A DNA stretch of 64,000 bases from Branchiostoma floridae (lineage: Eukaryota > Chordata > Leptocardii > Amphioxiformes > Branchiostomatidae): positions 2,807,445 to 2,871,444 of the forward strand of contig NC_049992.1 in NCBI RefSeq assembly GCF_000003815.2, written 5' to 3'. Shown here in pieces: positions 53,559 through 64,000 of the stretch; the first letter of the stretch is position 1; every line of letters begins with the position of its first letter. A model generated the notes under the pieces. The model saw nothing but the letters and a program-made list of their open reading frames with translations, had not been told where the DNA came from and made no database searches. The position numbers and the translations under genes were made by a program.

Positions 53559-53564
53559 TTTATT
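53559..53564 (-). terminator. Candidate poly(A) signal for GSTK1
   Basis: TTTATT on the plus strand, AATAAA on the minus strand, about 100 bp beyond the GSTK1 stop codon. The 3' ends of GSTK1 and the mosaic gene therefore nearly meet or overlap. Confidence 0.5.
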
Positions 53565-53662
53565 TATATGCAAGTAAGAGCTAGCAGCGTGTAGTCCAGT
53601 GTCCCTGCCTCCGGAACTAGAAGCCGTGAGCTCGATCTCATCTGCGTCGGTTTGTTTGTTTG

Positions 53663-53981
53663 TTAATATTTCGCCATTTCCCTTAGCGGTCCCTCCCACC
53701 GTTCCCCCAACATGTGCGCCAACAGCGGAAACCTATCCGAACCCCAAATCATAACGGGAGTTCCCTCCACATGTGCCACTATGGTGGGGGCGCCAAAGGC
53801 CCCATACGCCAGCGCCTGATTAGTCGTATCCTTCAGTGCAGCCTTCACGTCGTCATCATGGATTCTCCTGAGGAGCTGCGGGGTCGTGCCTGAGGGGATG
53901 CCTGCAGCGGCGGCTGCGGTTTCCAGGCTAGCCGGGTCCGAAATGTCCTGGTCACGTGACATCACCCTCATCCAGAGTTCT
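53663..53981 (-). CDS. GSTK1: GSTK1 exon 5
   Basis: Acceptor TTTGAACAG, reads ELWMRVMSRDQDI through LGERWEGPLREMAKY to TAA. It holds most of the second half of the thioredoxin fold. Confidence 0.95.
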
Positions 53982-55695
53982 CTGTTCAAAATAGCAAATA
54001 GTGTATGTCTGACATAGACGGGACAACAATACTAAAAAAGAAAAAAAAAGTAAAATTTTATTAAAATCTACGCTGGAATTTGTCTAAATTTCTTCCGGGA
54101 ATTTCAGCTACTTTCCTTGCTCTCAACATTATAACGTTAATGATCCTAAAATAGTTTTAGATGGTGATCAAAATCGGACTCTGTTTAAAGTTTAACACAA
54201 TTGAACGAAAGCTATAGCCCGTGTCTCTCACTAAATCATTAATAAGAGACTTTTTATTTCTGCATTAAAACTTTCTCTTTGTAAACTATTGCGATAGCAA
54301 CGGGCTGCAACCCCCTATACAATTTTTACTAGTATCAAAGAAAAAAACTTTTCCTTGAGATTCTCTTAAGAACTAAATAAATGTGATTAATAAGTCTAAA
54401 AGGACTGATTGCAACCAAATGCGATTTTGCGAATCATTGCGCACGTCTCAAGACTGTCAATATGTTGCATTTAAGACTCCCTCTCACCTGGACAGGTTCT
54501 CCAGGTGTTCCGGACAGTCCAAGTTCACGGCCGTCAGGAGACGGTTGGAGTTAACGTTCTCTCTCCTCATCAGCCTCTCCATGGGGGGCATCTTTACTGG
54601 GATCTGTGGGGAAGGAACAGAGGGTTTGAACTCACGTGACTGTGACGTCATTTAGCGTCCGCCATGTTGGCGAGTTAATCTAAAGGCGCATGTCAAACGT
54701 TATCATGTGAGAAAGTTTTGCCGCTCCTTTAATAAATTTATTCTTTCTTTATGTATTTCATCTAATAAAGGACAAATAGACCTGCATGAGGAGCCCTGTA
54801 TATACAAAAAAGACATGCTACATTCAGTGTGGCGGACACAGGAGCGGACAATCAGGATCGCGAGTTTTGGCCGTGCCAGTTCCGTTCTGAAATGCTGATT
54901 CTATTCAAGCTCCGAACGACCAGTCGCTATCTTGGATATAATGTTATTTGTTTTAATAAGCGGCCCATCTTACCTTGTAAAAGTCAGCCAGTCTCCTGAG
55001 ATCGTGTTGAGCATAGTCGTACTTAGCCGCCAGCAGCCCCGGGGGTTTGTTACCTGTGGTGAGATGGAAATACATGAAATTTTCTACGATTTTTTAAAAG
55101 ATCTCAGTCTTAAATAGACAACTTTCCTTGTAAGATGTTAAGGATTCTTTAACTAGATGTAATCTATGTTAGGAGATTTTATTTTTGTCACAAGTAAAAC
55201 TTACCAGTCTCCTTAAAGACGCCCCCTATAAAGAAGGGTCGGAGCTGCAGGTCTATGTTCCATCTAGACCGGTATCTGCAAAGCACCTGCCATGTAAAGA
55301 GTTAAAGTTTAGGGTGATCTTTGTTAAAAATCGATTGGAATGAAAGTGCAATATGGAAATGCGTTATGATATATCTGTCGCCAAAAAGTGACCCTTTTAC
55401 CTCTAGACCGCTTATGATATACTTTCTTCCGTAAAAATGATTTTTGTGGGTAATAGGTTTAGCTTATTCCTTGTTTAACGTCCAGGCCAGCGACCATTTG
55501 AGTAATAGTTGTTGACATCTTTCTCATATCTTAAGTACTGATTTCGACACTGTTAATGATAGAAAAGGGTCTAGTACGATCATAACAACCAGACTTCGAT
55601 ACTGAGAAGTGCCTTACCTCAAAAGCGACCCAGGAGTACGGGGAAATCACGTCGTAAAACAGCTCCACAACTTTTCGTGACCGGAGTGCCGCCAT
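53663..55695 (-). CDS. GSTK1: Glutathione S-transferase kappa 1 (five exons)
   Basis: Minus-strand exons 55695-55618, 55286-55205, 55053-54974, 54603-54488 and 53981-53663 join in frame to 224 residues plus stop, the usual length for kappa-class GST (thioredoxin-like fold with a helical DsbA-type insert). It opens VVELFYDVISPYSWVAFE, with the active-site serine of the SPYSW motif, then WNIDLQLRPFFIGG, GNKPPGLLAAKYDY, the helical middle (NRLLTAVNLD) and RELWMRVMSRDQDI. It ends with the cis-Pro loop GAFGAPTIVAHVEG and MIWGSDRFPLLAHMLGE. It conjugates glutathione in mitochondria or peroxisomes; here the C terminus is MAKY, not the ARL-type peroxisomal signal of mammals. It is tail-to-tail with the mosaic gene. 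Confidence 0.96.
54488..54603 (-). CDS. GSTK1: GSTK1 exon 4
   Basis: Acceptor CTTCCCCACAG, reads IPVKMPPMERLMRRE and NRLLTAVNLDCPEHLE; donor CAG|GTGAGA, phase 0 to 2. Confidence 0.94.
54974..55053 (-). CDS. GSTK1: GSTK1 exon 3
   Basis: Acceptor CTCACCACAG, reads NKPPGLLAAKYDYAQHD; donor AAG|GTAAGA, phase 1 to 0. Confidence 0.94.
55205..55286 (-). CDS. GSTK1: GSTK1 exon 2
   Basis: Acceptor CATGGCAG, reads VLCRYRSRWNIDLQLRP; donor CTG|GTAAGT, phase 0 to 1. An AG nine bases further in would break the frame. Confidence 0.93.
55618..55695 (-). CDS. GSTK1: GSTK1 exon 1
   Basis: ATG at 55695-55693, 26 codons, donor GAG|GTAAGG, phase 0. Contains the SPYSW active-site motif. The start codon lies in CCAAGATGGCGGC, a YY1-type site. 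Confidence 0.95.
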
Positions 55696-55705
55696 CTTGG
55701 ATGAC
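55685..55705 (-). promoter_or_regulatory. YY1-type site overlapping the GSTK1 start codon
   Basis: CCAAGATGGCGGC (minus strand, 55701-55689) matches the AAGATGGCGGC YY1 consensus with the ATG inside the site, a known arrangement in short-5'UTR, TATA-less genes. No TATA box is seen nearby. Confidence 0.5.
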
Positions 55706-55989
55706 CTGCTGAACTTTAATATCGAACGACGCCACCCCGCGGCGTACATCATAAACACAGGTATGAAACCCATTGAAATGGTTGTGGGTCCCCAAAGGGT
55801 AAATCCCATAGCCAGGTGTTCATACCGTTTTGTATACCAGCTGCTTGTGAAAATATCTACTACAATGCTTTATGGCTGTACAGTCTACAGTTGAAATGTG
55901 TTCGCTGAAAATGTAACGTTGTAAAAAAAAATGTGGGCTTTCGCTAAAATTATCATTATCATAATTTATGCAAAAGATCATGAGGACCA

Positions 55990-56500
55990 CATTTTGCACC
56001 AACGCTATTCAGACTGGGGAGGAGGTTTTTGATGCCTGTACCAACTTCAATGCCGTATAGCGCCTGAATGGCTTATGCTAGGGCCACCAAACTTGGTAAC
56101 TTTTTAGAAAATGTCCATAACAAACATTTTCAGTGAACAAAGTATGTTCATCATTCTTCATGTTGCCATGGCAACGGAATTCTGACAGACATATTCATTA
56201 CGAATTTTTCTAATTTTGTATTAAACATTTAAGTTTTAAGATTTTCTTGGCAAGTAACAGTTGTTTATCACATCTTATTAAATTCATCGTAAATTTGATG
56301 ACTCAATATTCATAATTTATGCTAATTTGATGACGTCATCAGTCAAAATCCAAAATGGCGGCCGATTTTACCCAGATGACGTCTAATGTCGTCATATAAC
56401 ATGATAATGGCACAAAAGTTGCTACAATAATTTTGGCTTACATGTACATCATTCTCTGAAAATTTCGTGATCCTATGATAAGTTGTTTAGGTGTGGGTAA
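55990..56500. mobile_element. Worn member of the TTAA MITE family
   Basis: CTATTCAGACTGGGG near 56006 is a decayed family end. TTGCCATGGCAACG (56163), AATTTATGCTAATTTGATGACG (56311) and CCAAAATGGCGGCC (56350) align with blocks inside element B in the same order. Confidence 0.55.
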
Positions 56501-56517
56501 CGAAAGTTTGTTTAAAA

Positions 56518-56742
56518 AAATGCTGGGGTCAGTTTTGACCCCACCGGACTATGCATAAACTTTCTAGGATAACTTAATCAACAATGAGCCAATCTCGGTA
56601 AAAACTTATAAGAAGTTATAGGACATATATACAAACAAACTCCTGGAAGGAAATTAGTTTTCGACTAGAAATGACATAATGACACACATTGATATACGCC
56701 TGGGGTCAGTTTTGACCCCATACGGTGGTTTGAGGGTTAAGG
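56518..56742 (+). mobile_element. piggyBac-like MITE end (GGGGTCAGTTTTGACCCC)
   Basis: Two copies of TGGGGTCAGTTTTGACCCCA (56522-56541 and 56701-56719) flank text related to 29031-29170. It ends GTTTGAGGGTTAA, the inverse of the TTAACCCTC start at 28303. Confidence 0.5.
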
Positions 56743-57965
56743 TAATGTATGGTCGGCCAACTCTGCGCCTTCCTTCTGGCAGCCAGTCCATTAGTCTCCC
56801 TGTAGGCTCGTTCCCACGAACCACGTGCCCTGCCAGGGTAAGCCGGCGCTGCCTCACCACAGATGAAATGGCTGGGAGTGGGCCGTATAGTTGCTTGTTG
56901 GTTAAACAGTCTCTCCATGAAACATTATAAACCTTTCTTAACATTTTCGTATAAGTACCATCCAATTTTTTGCTCTGGGCTGCTGTCATAGTCCATGAAT
57001 CACAACTATACAGTAGAATGGACTCAGTATATGCTTTAAACACTTTGGTTTTTGTGTGCTTGCTGATGGGTGCTTTCCATATCTTTTGTCAGGAATGGAG
57101 AGAACTCCAGGCTTGAGCAATCCTACATTCCATATCTTTCTCAGAATTGGTATAGCCACCTAAGTACTTAAAGTCTACTACACGCTCGATTTCAGAACCG
57201 TCGGAAGTAGTTAGTTGCTGGGAAGAAGATGGGTTTATATGCATGTATTTTGTTTTGGACGGGTTCAAATATAAACCGATGGCCTGACATGCCACTTCTA
57301 CTTTATCTAACAGGATTTGTGCAAAAAGTAATGAGTTTTCCAAAAGGGCAATGTCGTCTGCAAAGTCGATATCAGCGAGGACTTCAGCAGGGTAGCGACT
57401 ACTACGCCGACGACGGAGTGTAAAACCATCAGTGTCTGAAATCGAGCACCTTAACGCGTAGTCTAGACATATAATGAATAAAAATGGAGCAAGAGGGTCC
57501 TCCTGCAGTACACCAGTGTCAATGCTAAACATGTCAGTTTCTCCATCTGGAGTGATAACAACTGCGGATGTATCTCTGTACATAACTGCTATAGCATTAA
57601 CAATGTCTTTTGGAACCCATATGCCTCTAAGATCTTAAACATTTTACTACGGTTAATACAATCAAACGCTTTGCGAAAGTTGATAAATACATACGACAAG
57701 TTCTTTGTCAAAATTCTTTAGCTCTTCGACAATGCGACGCAGCGCAAGTATGTGTGAAGTAGTAGAGCGACTTTGTCGAAAACTATTCTGATTAGGGCGT
57801 AGAATTTTATCAATAATAGGTCGGATCCTGTTAAGCAGGCAGCGGTTATACACTTTACATGCAGTTTGTGATAAGGAGATACCTCTATAATTGTTCACAG
57901 ATCTAAGGTCCCCTTTCTTTGGAATTGGAACAATTCCGGATACTCCCCATTCTTTTGGACGGTTT
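56735..57965 (-). mobile_element. RTE-like LINE, reverse transcriptase region (broken)
   Basis: Minus-strand pieces in order: NYRGISLSQTACKVYNRCLL and RPNQNSFRQSRSTT (57898-57662), a frameshift, DTGVLQEDPLAPFLF and the catalytic DFADDIALLEN with LNPSKTKYMHIN and DFKYLGG (57583-57089), then SILLYSCDSWTMT and RQRRLTLAGHVVRG (57043-56654). Order and motifs are those of RTE/related non-LTR RTs. Frameshifts disable it, and E replaces the usual G in the QGD motif. Confidence 0.8.
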
Positions 57966-57999
57966 CCATTGTAGGTGCCATTGCAGAACTGGAGAACAG

Positions 58000-59400
58000 T
58001 CCTATGTAAATTATGTCATAATATTCAATAAATAGACAACAGACAGACTGTCAAAACGTTTGACGGTTTGTAATTGTATGGCATGAATATTGATTGTGTA
58101 AGTAGCATAAGAAAACTATGTTCATATGACATTCATAATACCATTTGCTATTGGCATGCTCATCTCATGATGTAGTCTCAATTTTACATTCGACCTATTT
58201 CATACAAAAAATACAACTTTTAAAATGGGGGGATTTACCCCAAAGAAATGACGTTAAATTCACAAGAGCAATATTTTTTCAATGAAGAAAGACAGTGGGT
58301 GCTGTCTGAAACGTTTCAATAAATGTTGTATATATGGCCAGCAGTAAGACTTTTTAACAATAATTCAATAGATATTGCTAGTAGTCATGAAGAAAAATCA
58401 AATTGAGTGGCATTTGCTATTAGTATCGTTTTCCAATCAGATATTTGGAGTGAGGATTATGACTTTTCGCATTTTTCTGGAGATTAACCATTACAGTCAG
58501 TCAGTCACACTATCAAACCGTGTCTGAGTTTCTATAGGGTAGTAGCAGGGTCTAAAAATGTTTACGGAAAAGAAAAATCGGTTTTGTACCGCTCCCCTAC
58601 CGGCCACTGCCCCCCCCCCCCCCACACACACACTGAAACCTCTGCTTGAAGAATGAGTTTCCACATAAATAGCGTAGCAACGGCAGACAACGCGTAAATA
58701 TTAGCTTGTAAAACCTAATGGCCTGTGCTCAAGAATAATGAATGGTAGGTTGAGCGTTGGAATGAATAAAGAAATAAATGAATGGATGCATGAATGAACC
58801 AATGAGGTTAAAATATTTCCTTGAGTGAAGGATGACAGACAGGTTTCGTAAACTTCTTCACACTCAGAGACACTTCAAGACTCGCGATCCCAAGGAAGAC
58901 AAAAGACTCTTCATCCACTAGCGCGTCCCGACAACGCTAAATCCAGCACTTAAGTGGAGACAAACAACTAACAACAAACAAACGGTTGACAAGAGAGCTA
59001 AGAAAATTGGGTCATGTTTGCCGAAGCGAAGCCATAAAAGATAACGTAGCAATTATAGAACGATAAAACTCGCATAATCTTCTCATGGACACATTCTGCA
59101 TCGTGTCATTTTTGAAACCTTGGTGAAAAACAAAAGATGACAAAGAAATCAGATGAGCAAAATGGCTAACGTTTAACTGTTAACGTTGTTACACGGAAGA
59201 AAACAGTTTGGCCAAGGCTGGGCATGGACCAAATCTAACGTAAAACTTTGATAAGATTTTTGAAATCTCGACAATAATACAATCATTGATAAACAGCGAA
59301 AGGAATAAAAAGATTTGCATTAATGCTGGAATTGGCAAAATCAAAACAATAGACGTAAAAGGAACAAAACAACGCCAAACAACGCTCGCTCAAGTAAGTC
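58000..59400. other. Intergenic, no gene seen
   Basis: AT-rich with a C-run at 58610-58623 and a weak (GAAT)n stretch at about 58737-58800, probably the tail of another LINE. No coding segment is supported. Confidence 0.5.
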
Positions 59401-59407
59401 ATCCGTC

Positions 59408-59456
59408 ATTGTTTACATTATCCTAGCAACAGGTGGCGTGCCTTCCATAGCAACAG
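59408..59456 (+). promoter_or_regulatory. Candidate cilia module: forkhead site and two RFX half-sites
   Basis: TTGTTTACA (59409-59417) fits a FOXJ1-type forkhead site. CTAGCAAC (59423-59430) and ATAGCAAC (59447-59454) fit RFX half-sites. They lie about 320-365 bp upstream of the CFAP107 start codon. Sites this short also occur by chance. Confidence 0.35.
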
Positions 59457-59773
59457 GGCGGAGAACTCTACTGTTTGAATCCGCGGCGTACAAAGTAGTT
59501 CTTCCGATCACTGAACATATTTTAAATCCGAAAGAACTTTTAGACAATCTTTTTACATTTCATCGGTTCAATAATAGTTTGAAGCATTGTTTTGTTATAC
59601 ATTTTGACAGTTGGAAGAAGAAAGTAGGTTATAAAGTTTGGCGCGGAAGGATACATAAAGAGTGAAAGGCACTATAGGTCAAAAGGTCAGCCGTCAGCTG
59701 AGGCGCGACACGAGACGACACACACTTCCACGCGACATTTGCTCTCCCAATTTTCGCCTTTCTAAGCCCAAAA

Positions 59774-59878
59774 ATGGCGCAAGGAGACCCTAGAAAGTGG
59801 AACATGCCCGGATGGAGGATAGAGCAACGTTATGCCAACAGAGTTCTCATCGGAAACTGGTCAGAAGAGAGATATCAG
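59774..59878 (+). CDS. CFAP107: CFAP107 (C1orf158) exon 1
   Basis: ATG at 59774 starts 35 codons ending at a CAG|GTGAGG donor in phase 0. The peptide MPGWRIEQRYANRVLIGNWS plus EER matches the conserved N terminus of CFAP107, a microtubule inner protein of motile axonemal doublets, where the human protein has a W-x-IE-x-x-Y ... VL-x-GNW-x-EER stretch. The upstream sequence is compatible with a promoter (see the site at 59408). The remaining exons are mostly beyond or unresolved in this window. Confidence 0.8.
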
Positions 59879-59879
59879 G

Positions 59880-61190
59880 TGAGGAAACTTGGGTGAAATT
59901 TCGCGGGTGGAAACTTTGGTGTTGTGTTGTTTTGTTTCCACCGTTTTTCTGCACGAGTGCCTGGATCAAATCGGTTTAACGCGTGGGAAGTTAGCCATTT
60001 CACGGCATGAACGACTCAATTCGTCTACGTTGTAGTCTCAACTTTGTGACTGGCATCTGAAAGCTAAATATAAGCCGACAAAACAGTCGAATCAAGCGTT
60101 AAACTTCAACAACCCTCAGTAGTAACTAATATAATAGTATGAAACACTTGAATTTCAAGAAATATAATGACTTGATTGAAGATAGATGATAGATGATAGA
60201 TATCGTTACCAAAGAGGCAAAGTATAAAAGGAGTCACACAAAGACTTACAGTAACTTAGTGTTATTTGTAACAGATTGTAACTTTGTTAATATCAAACCC
60301 CTCCATTTTTACTTTAGTTCACAGTGCTCGAGCAGGTCGTTGATCAGTCAAACATTAGGCGTGAATGGGTCGTCGGTCGTGTTTGGCCCACAGCAGTGTT
60401 TGGGTCGTGAATGGCTGACCAATTTTCCTGCTGGTCGGGAACGGGGTGTAAGCCAGTCGTCAGGTGGGACATTCCCTACTGAATTACGACCATTTTCTCA
60501 CCTGTTCCACCTTACGACTCAAAACCGCATGAATAACGACTAGAAAGTTGGAATCGGGTTGTGTTCTAATCACGACTGGAAACCTACCTGAGTTGCCTTG
60601 ACGACAAGTAACGTTGCCAAGACTACCGATACAAAAATGGCTGACTCGGAGACAGTCCGGCGCCATGGCAACTCCGGTGAGTGACGGCATGGCGACGCAC
60701 GTCACCGTGGTGACTGTTTCCGTGGCTACCGGAATGATTGGCATCTAGAGGTTCCACGTGCTCTGGTATATGTAGCTCCGCGTTTTACATGGACTCTGGT
60801 TATAAACACCGTGCGTCGGGGCATGGAAATTTCGGTCTTTTCAAACACCTTAGGGTAAAAGTAAAATAAGCAATCAAGCACCGAGAGAAACTTCAAGGAT
60901 GTAGACAAGGTTGTGTTTGTCATCATTGAATAAAAAAATATCTATAAAGTCCTTAACGTACTATATGTATTTAAATGTTGAATATTTTAGGACAAGCTGT
61001 TACGACAGCTGCTGTAAAATTAGGTTAGTTCTATTTTTGGTATGTTTTAGTCGGCAAAATGAAATATTAGAATTTCCAACATGGATTAACGTTACTTGTT
61101 AATTTTGTACAGATAACACATGAGCTTCTCTGAGGAATGCTGAAAGTGCGTAGTAAATGTGTAAGATTATTGCAGATTCACACATAACAT
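59880..61190. other. Intron-like stretch, no coding feature seen
   Basis: It includes a patch rich in GGTCGT/ACGAC words (60330-60545) and a GATAGATGATAGAT run near 60182. The 116-codon frame at 60193-60543 shows no domain. Confidence 0.45.
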
Positions 61191-61202
61191 ACATGTAAGA
61201 CA

Positions 61203-61285
61203 AGGTAGGATTCGAACCGGCGCCATTTCTGGCAGCCATGTATCGCAATGCAGACGCGCTACTGATTGACCTAACAGCCGCACGC
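61203..61285 (-). tRNA. tRNA-like sequence (probably SINE or pseudogene)
   Basis: On the minus strand there is a B box GGTTCGAATCC (61218-61208) with an A-box-like TAGGTCAATCAGTAGCG about 50 bases before it. The T-stem has mismatches and the spacing is long, so a working tRNA is unlikely. Confidence 0.3.
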
Positions 61286-61517
61286 CGACAGAACAGTCGT
61301 TTACGTACTATTCAAGAACGCAAGGCAACAGTGAAGCATATATTGATAACGTTGCATAATCTTTTCTAAGTTCAATTTTTAACACCATGTGTAAATACTC
61401 CGTTTACTATAAAGATGGAACAATGACAAGTTTTTACACGATCATTAATTTTGTCTTTGTTGCGCAATCACGCACCGTCATGTATAAAGGCTCTAGTCAA
61501 AGACGACAAAAGGAAAG

Positions 61518-61606
61518 TCTTCCGTGGCTCAGTGGCATAAGAGAGTAAGTTGGGCGGTTTCTACTAGAATTGTGATGAAGTCGGATCAAGTCCCACTGGA
61601 CGTCGG
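61518..61606 (+). tRNA. tRNA-like sequence (degenerate)
   Basis: TGGCTCAGTGG (61525-61535) is a good A box; GGATCAAGTCC (61582-61592) is an imperfect B box. It probably comes from a tRNA-derived SINE. Confidence 0.28.
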
Positions 61607-62573
61607 TATTTTTTTTCTCCCCGAATCTTATATTCAAATGACTTTATTGATTTCTATATCATAAATAACATTTTTACTCATGTTGACAAGGGAATTATAT
61701 AGTGAAATTCGAAGTCCCTCGGTGTATATTGTAGCTAGGTGATGTTCCCTTTTGCTGCATTCACGTGTTTTCAGTATTGTGGACTAGGTAAGCGTTACCT
61801 CTGTTTGCTTAGGGCTTGCGGTAATTGGATACTACCAAGCAAATGAGCAAGCAAGCTGTGTGATTTTCTCTGGTTGCTTTGTGCACGATGTGTTGCCAGC
61901 TGTTCATTAATTTTTGGTTCTATTTCGTTTATTTTCGTACCGTTTTGTTCCATTTTATTAACGTCGTTACATTCTGTTATGTTTCGTTGCATTTCGTTAC
62001 AATTCGTTTCGTTTTGTTATAGTTCGTTATATTTCGTTCCGTTTCGTTAACTTTCCGTTTCGTTTTGTAACAGTTTATTCCGTTTCGTTATATTTCGTTT
62101 TGTTATAGACCGTTATATTGACAGCACACAGTCAAGCAAACATTAAGCTAGTACTAAACACAATACACACAAATACGCCAGGTTCGGTAACTAATACTGG
62201 TGAAACCGTAATCAACACTATGTCACACTCAATAAGAAAGAAAACGCAACGCAGCATGAAAAACATAAGTATGTCACGGAGTATGTACATGCTACCTACG
62301 GTATTACTTGCCAAGTTAGAAATCGCAAATGGATTTTGTGTGACACTCACAACACATCGTAAATCCGGACTTCAAGGTCTGAACTTTGCAAACACGTTAG
62401 CTAAGCGGACAACTGTGTTGGAGGCGATGTGCAGTGGCTCCATGGCGACGATGTCATGAATACAGAACATTGAAGGCTAGAGTATATCACATGTTCATTC
62501 TATGAAAGATATAGCTATTTGTTATCTCATCGATCTTTTCCGAATTCATTATAATCGTACAGTATAATTTCAG

Positions 62574-62642
62574 AGAGGAGAGAAAAAGTACGTAACACAA
62601 CAAAACTCTCCAGTCCTCCTCCACATCCAACCCACTGACCAG
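62574..62642 (+). CDS. Candidate CFAP107 exon 2
   Basis: A 69-base segment with a good acceptor (GTATAATTTCAG) and donor (CAG|GTAAGG), open in phase 0 as exon 1 requires; it would add RGEKKYVTQQNSP... The similarity to known CFAP107 is weak, so this rests on splice signals and frame. Confidence 0.3.
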
Positions 62643-62699
62643 GTAAGGCTATGTTGATTTGATTATATAGATGACATTTTCTTGGAATCCCAAAACTGA

Positions 62700-62990
62700 T
62701 GCAAACGTCCGAATAAAAAAGTTTAATGCTAGCCAATGCATATAAAACTGTTTCAATCTTCAGTAAACTTACATCTAAGCTCCTTGTAAAAATCATATAC
62801 TTGTACAAATCTTGTATCCGTCCCCTACTCGAATATGGCAGCGTAGTTTGGCACGGTCGCACTTCTTTAGACTCTCCACTCATCGAACGTATACAATATG
62901 AATACTCTTTAACTACAGTTGATGTCATCAGGTATCAGGGCGCCTTCGTACTCTTCTCTCCTTGCCGTACTTGGATTGGAAAAGCTATCT
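62700..62990 (+). mobile_element. LINE reverse-transcriptase tail fragment
   Basis: The frame reads KIIYLYKSCIRPLLEYGSVV, then WHGRTSLDSPLIERIQYEYS, the RT thumb region (Y-x-S-x-IRP-x-LEY ... IE-x-IQ) of jockey/CR1-type LINEs. It is short and decayed. Confidence 0.65.
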
Positions 62991-64000
62991 GACCGCCACC
63001 ATATTACTAGTAGTCAATTTTCTATAACATCATTCATGGTCAAACTGGACAAAATATAAATTAAGAGATCTAATACCAAGTATCAGAATGCACTTCCTTT
63101 GATCTTTGTAATAAACATAACCTTCAGTTGTTAGGATGTATCACAACTTGGCAGATGGGTCATTCCTGGTAAGTCTTCCACATTTTAAGAAAACAGTAAT
63201 AAAATCTGTATGTGCGTCTTCTCGCTCGTATTCGTCTCGTTACTTTAAGTTCAAACTTACTCTCGCAACCTAGTTACCAGTCTGTTGATGGCAATACCAA
63301 AATAGGCTGCAAGCTTGAGTATGGTATGCCGTCATCTTGTTGTGTATCTAAATGTTGTAACAACAACAAAACAACTTTATTATATATACGCACAATGTTA
63401 TACGTCAGACGATAAATATACACAAGCACATACACAGAATAACGACAAAAATAAAACGATTTTCAAAACCGAATCCCATGTGCTTCTCTTATAATTATTC
63501 CGTCGTAATCATACATCCATAATTTCGGATGAGACAAACTACCAACGAAAACCACACACGTCGTCTGAACAAGGTAAGTAACAGTTTGCACTTTAAGAAA
63601 GATTGGAATTACTAAACATAGACGGCGATCATGGTGCGGACCACTAGTAAATCATTACTGCCTTACTATAATTACCAGTTCTCGAGTTCGTCAATTGATT
63701 CAATTCACAAGTTCGACAATTACAATATAAAGTATAACTACAGATAGACTATGCAATATACAGGTATATTTGCTAACAACCTTGACATTTCACATAACTC
63801 ATGTTGTTCGTATTTGCACAGGGACTCCAGAAATATTTCGACTAGCCTCAACAGACATCACGACAACATATAGTAAAACAATTTTGACAAGAACAATGAA
63901 AAGTTTGAAACGGAAACGAGATGGAACTAAATATAACGAACTATAACAAAACATAACGAGATATAACGAAATGGAACAAACTGTTACAAAACGGAACGAA

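Larger units (their letters stand above)
61908..64000. mobile_element. Second foldback-like element with CGTTTCGTTATA arms (right arm cut by window end)
   Basis: Left arm 61908-62112 is an imperfect array of TTCGTTATATTTCGTT and CGTTTCGTT words. The right arm from about 63905 is its inverse (AACGAGATATAACGAAAT, GGAACAAACTGTTACAAAAC) and runs off the window. The centre holds a LINE tail (62700-62990) and no other recognised gene. Confidence 0.55.

Noticed and set aside
60193..60543. 116-codon frame in the CFAP107 first intron
   Set aside because: No homology is recognised, and the GGTCGT-rich patch it crosses looks repetitive.
62118..62459. 113-codon frame with MTAHSQANIKLVLNTIHTN start
   Set aside because: No domain, no splice sites, inside the putative foldback element, and the opposite strand is open too.

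Overview
This window is animal nuclear DNA from a draft assembly, with three N gaps (23947-24046, 27956-28216, 39410-39822). The organism is most likely a lancelet (Branchiostoma). The reasons are extreme domain shuffling with phase-1 introns, a CR1-type LINE carrying a 2A-like peptide and a PHD finger, dense repeats, and GSTK1 and CFAP107 orthologues. The species call is an inference from style; no sequence here was compared with a database.

Main gene (+ strand, 2653-52608, open at its 5' end). Thirty-five exons can be joined in one consistent reading frame, giving about 1,970 residues. The order is: a C-terminal half of a CUB domain, a CUB, a CCP/sushi, two CUBs, about six tectonin (TECPR) repeats, twelve LDL-receptor class A (LDLa) modules, an F5/8 type C (discoidin) domain, a C-type lectin domain (CTLD), a short linker, a CUB, and a second CTLD that ends the protein. 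No membrane segment or GPI signal is seen at the C terminus. The protein is probably secreted or extracellular, with many potential sugar- and ligand-binding modules, and I know of no described protein with this order. Nearly all modules are bounded by phase-1 introns.

Right side. A compact, complete GSTK1 gene (kappa-class glutathione transferase) lies on the minus strand at 53663-55695, converging on the mosaic gene. At 59774 the first exon of a CFAP107 (C1orf158) orthologue starts on the plus strand, with forkhead-like and RFX-like sites about 350 bp upstream.

Repeats fill most introns and intergenic space. They include an almost complete CR1-like LINE (about 10.5-14.6 kb), a minus-strand CR1 split by a DNA element that itself holds another LINE tail (about 38-43.9 kb), a minus-strand RTE-like reverse transcriptase (56.7-58 kb), many LINE tails, and several MITE families. 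One MITE family has TTAA-flanked ends and another has ends reading ACCTCCATGAAAT. A 3.7 kb foldback element (31741-35435) has arms packed with CTCCGGAG palindromes, a tRNA-like module and an unrecognised acidic ORF at its centre, and a candidate 6-bp target duplication. Two minisatellites have grown directly out of exon/5'-splice-site junctions of the mosaic gene (about 14969-15332 and 23045-23219). The foldback element and the splice-site minisatellites are the most unusual structures here.
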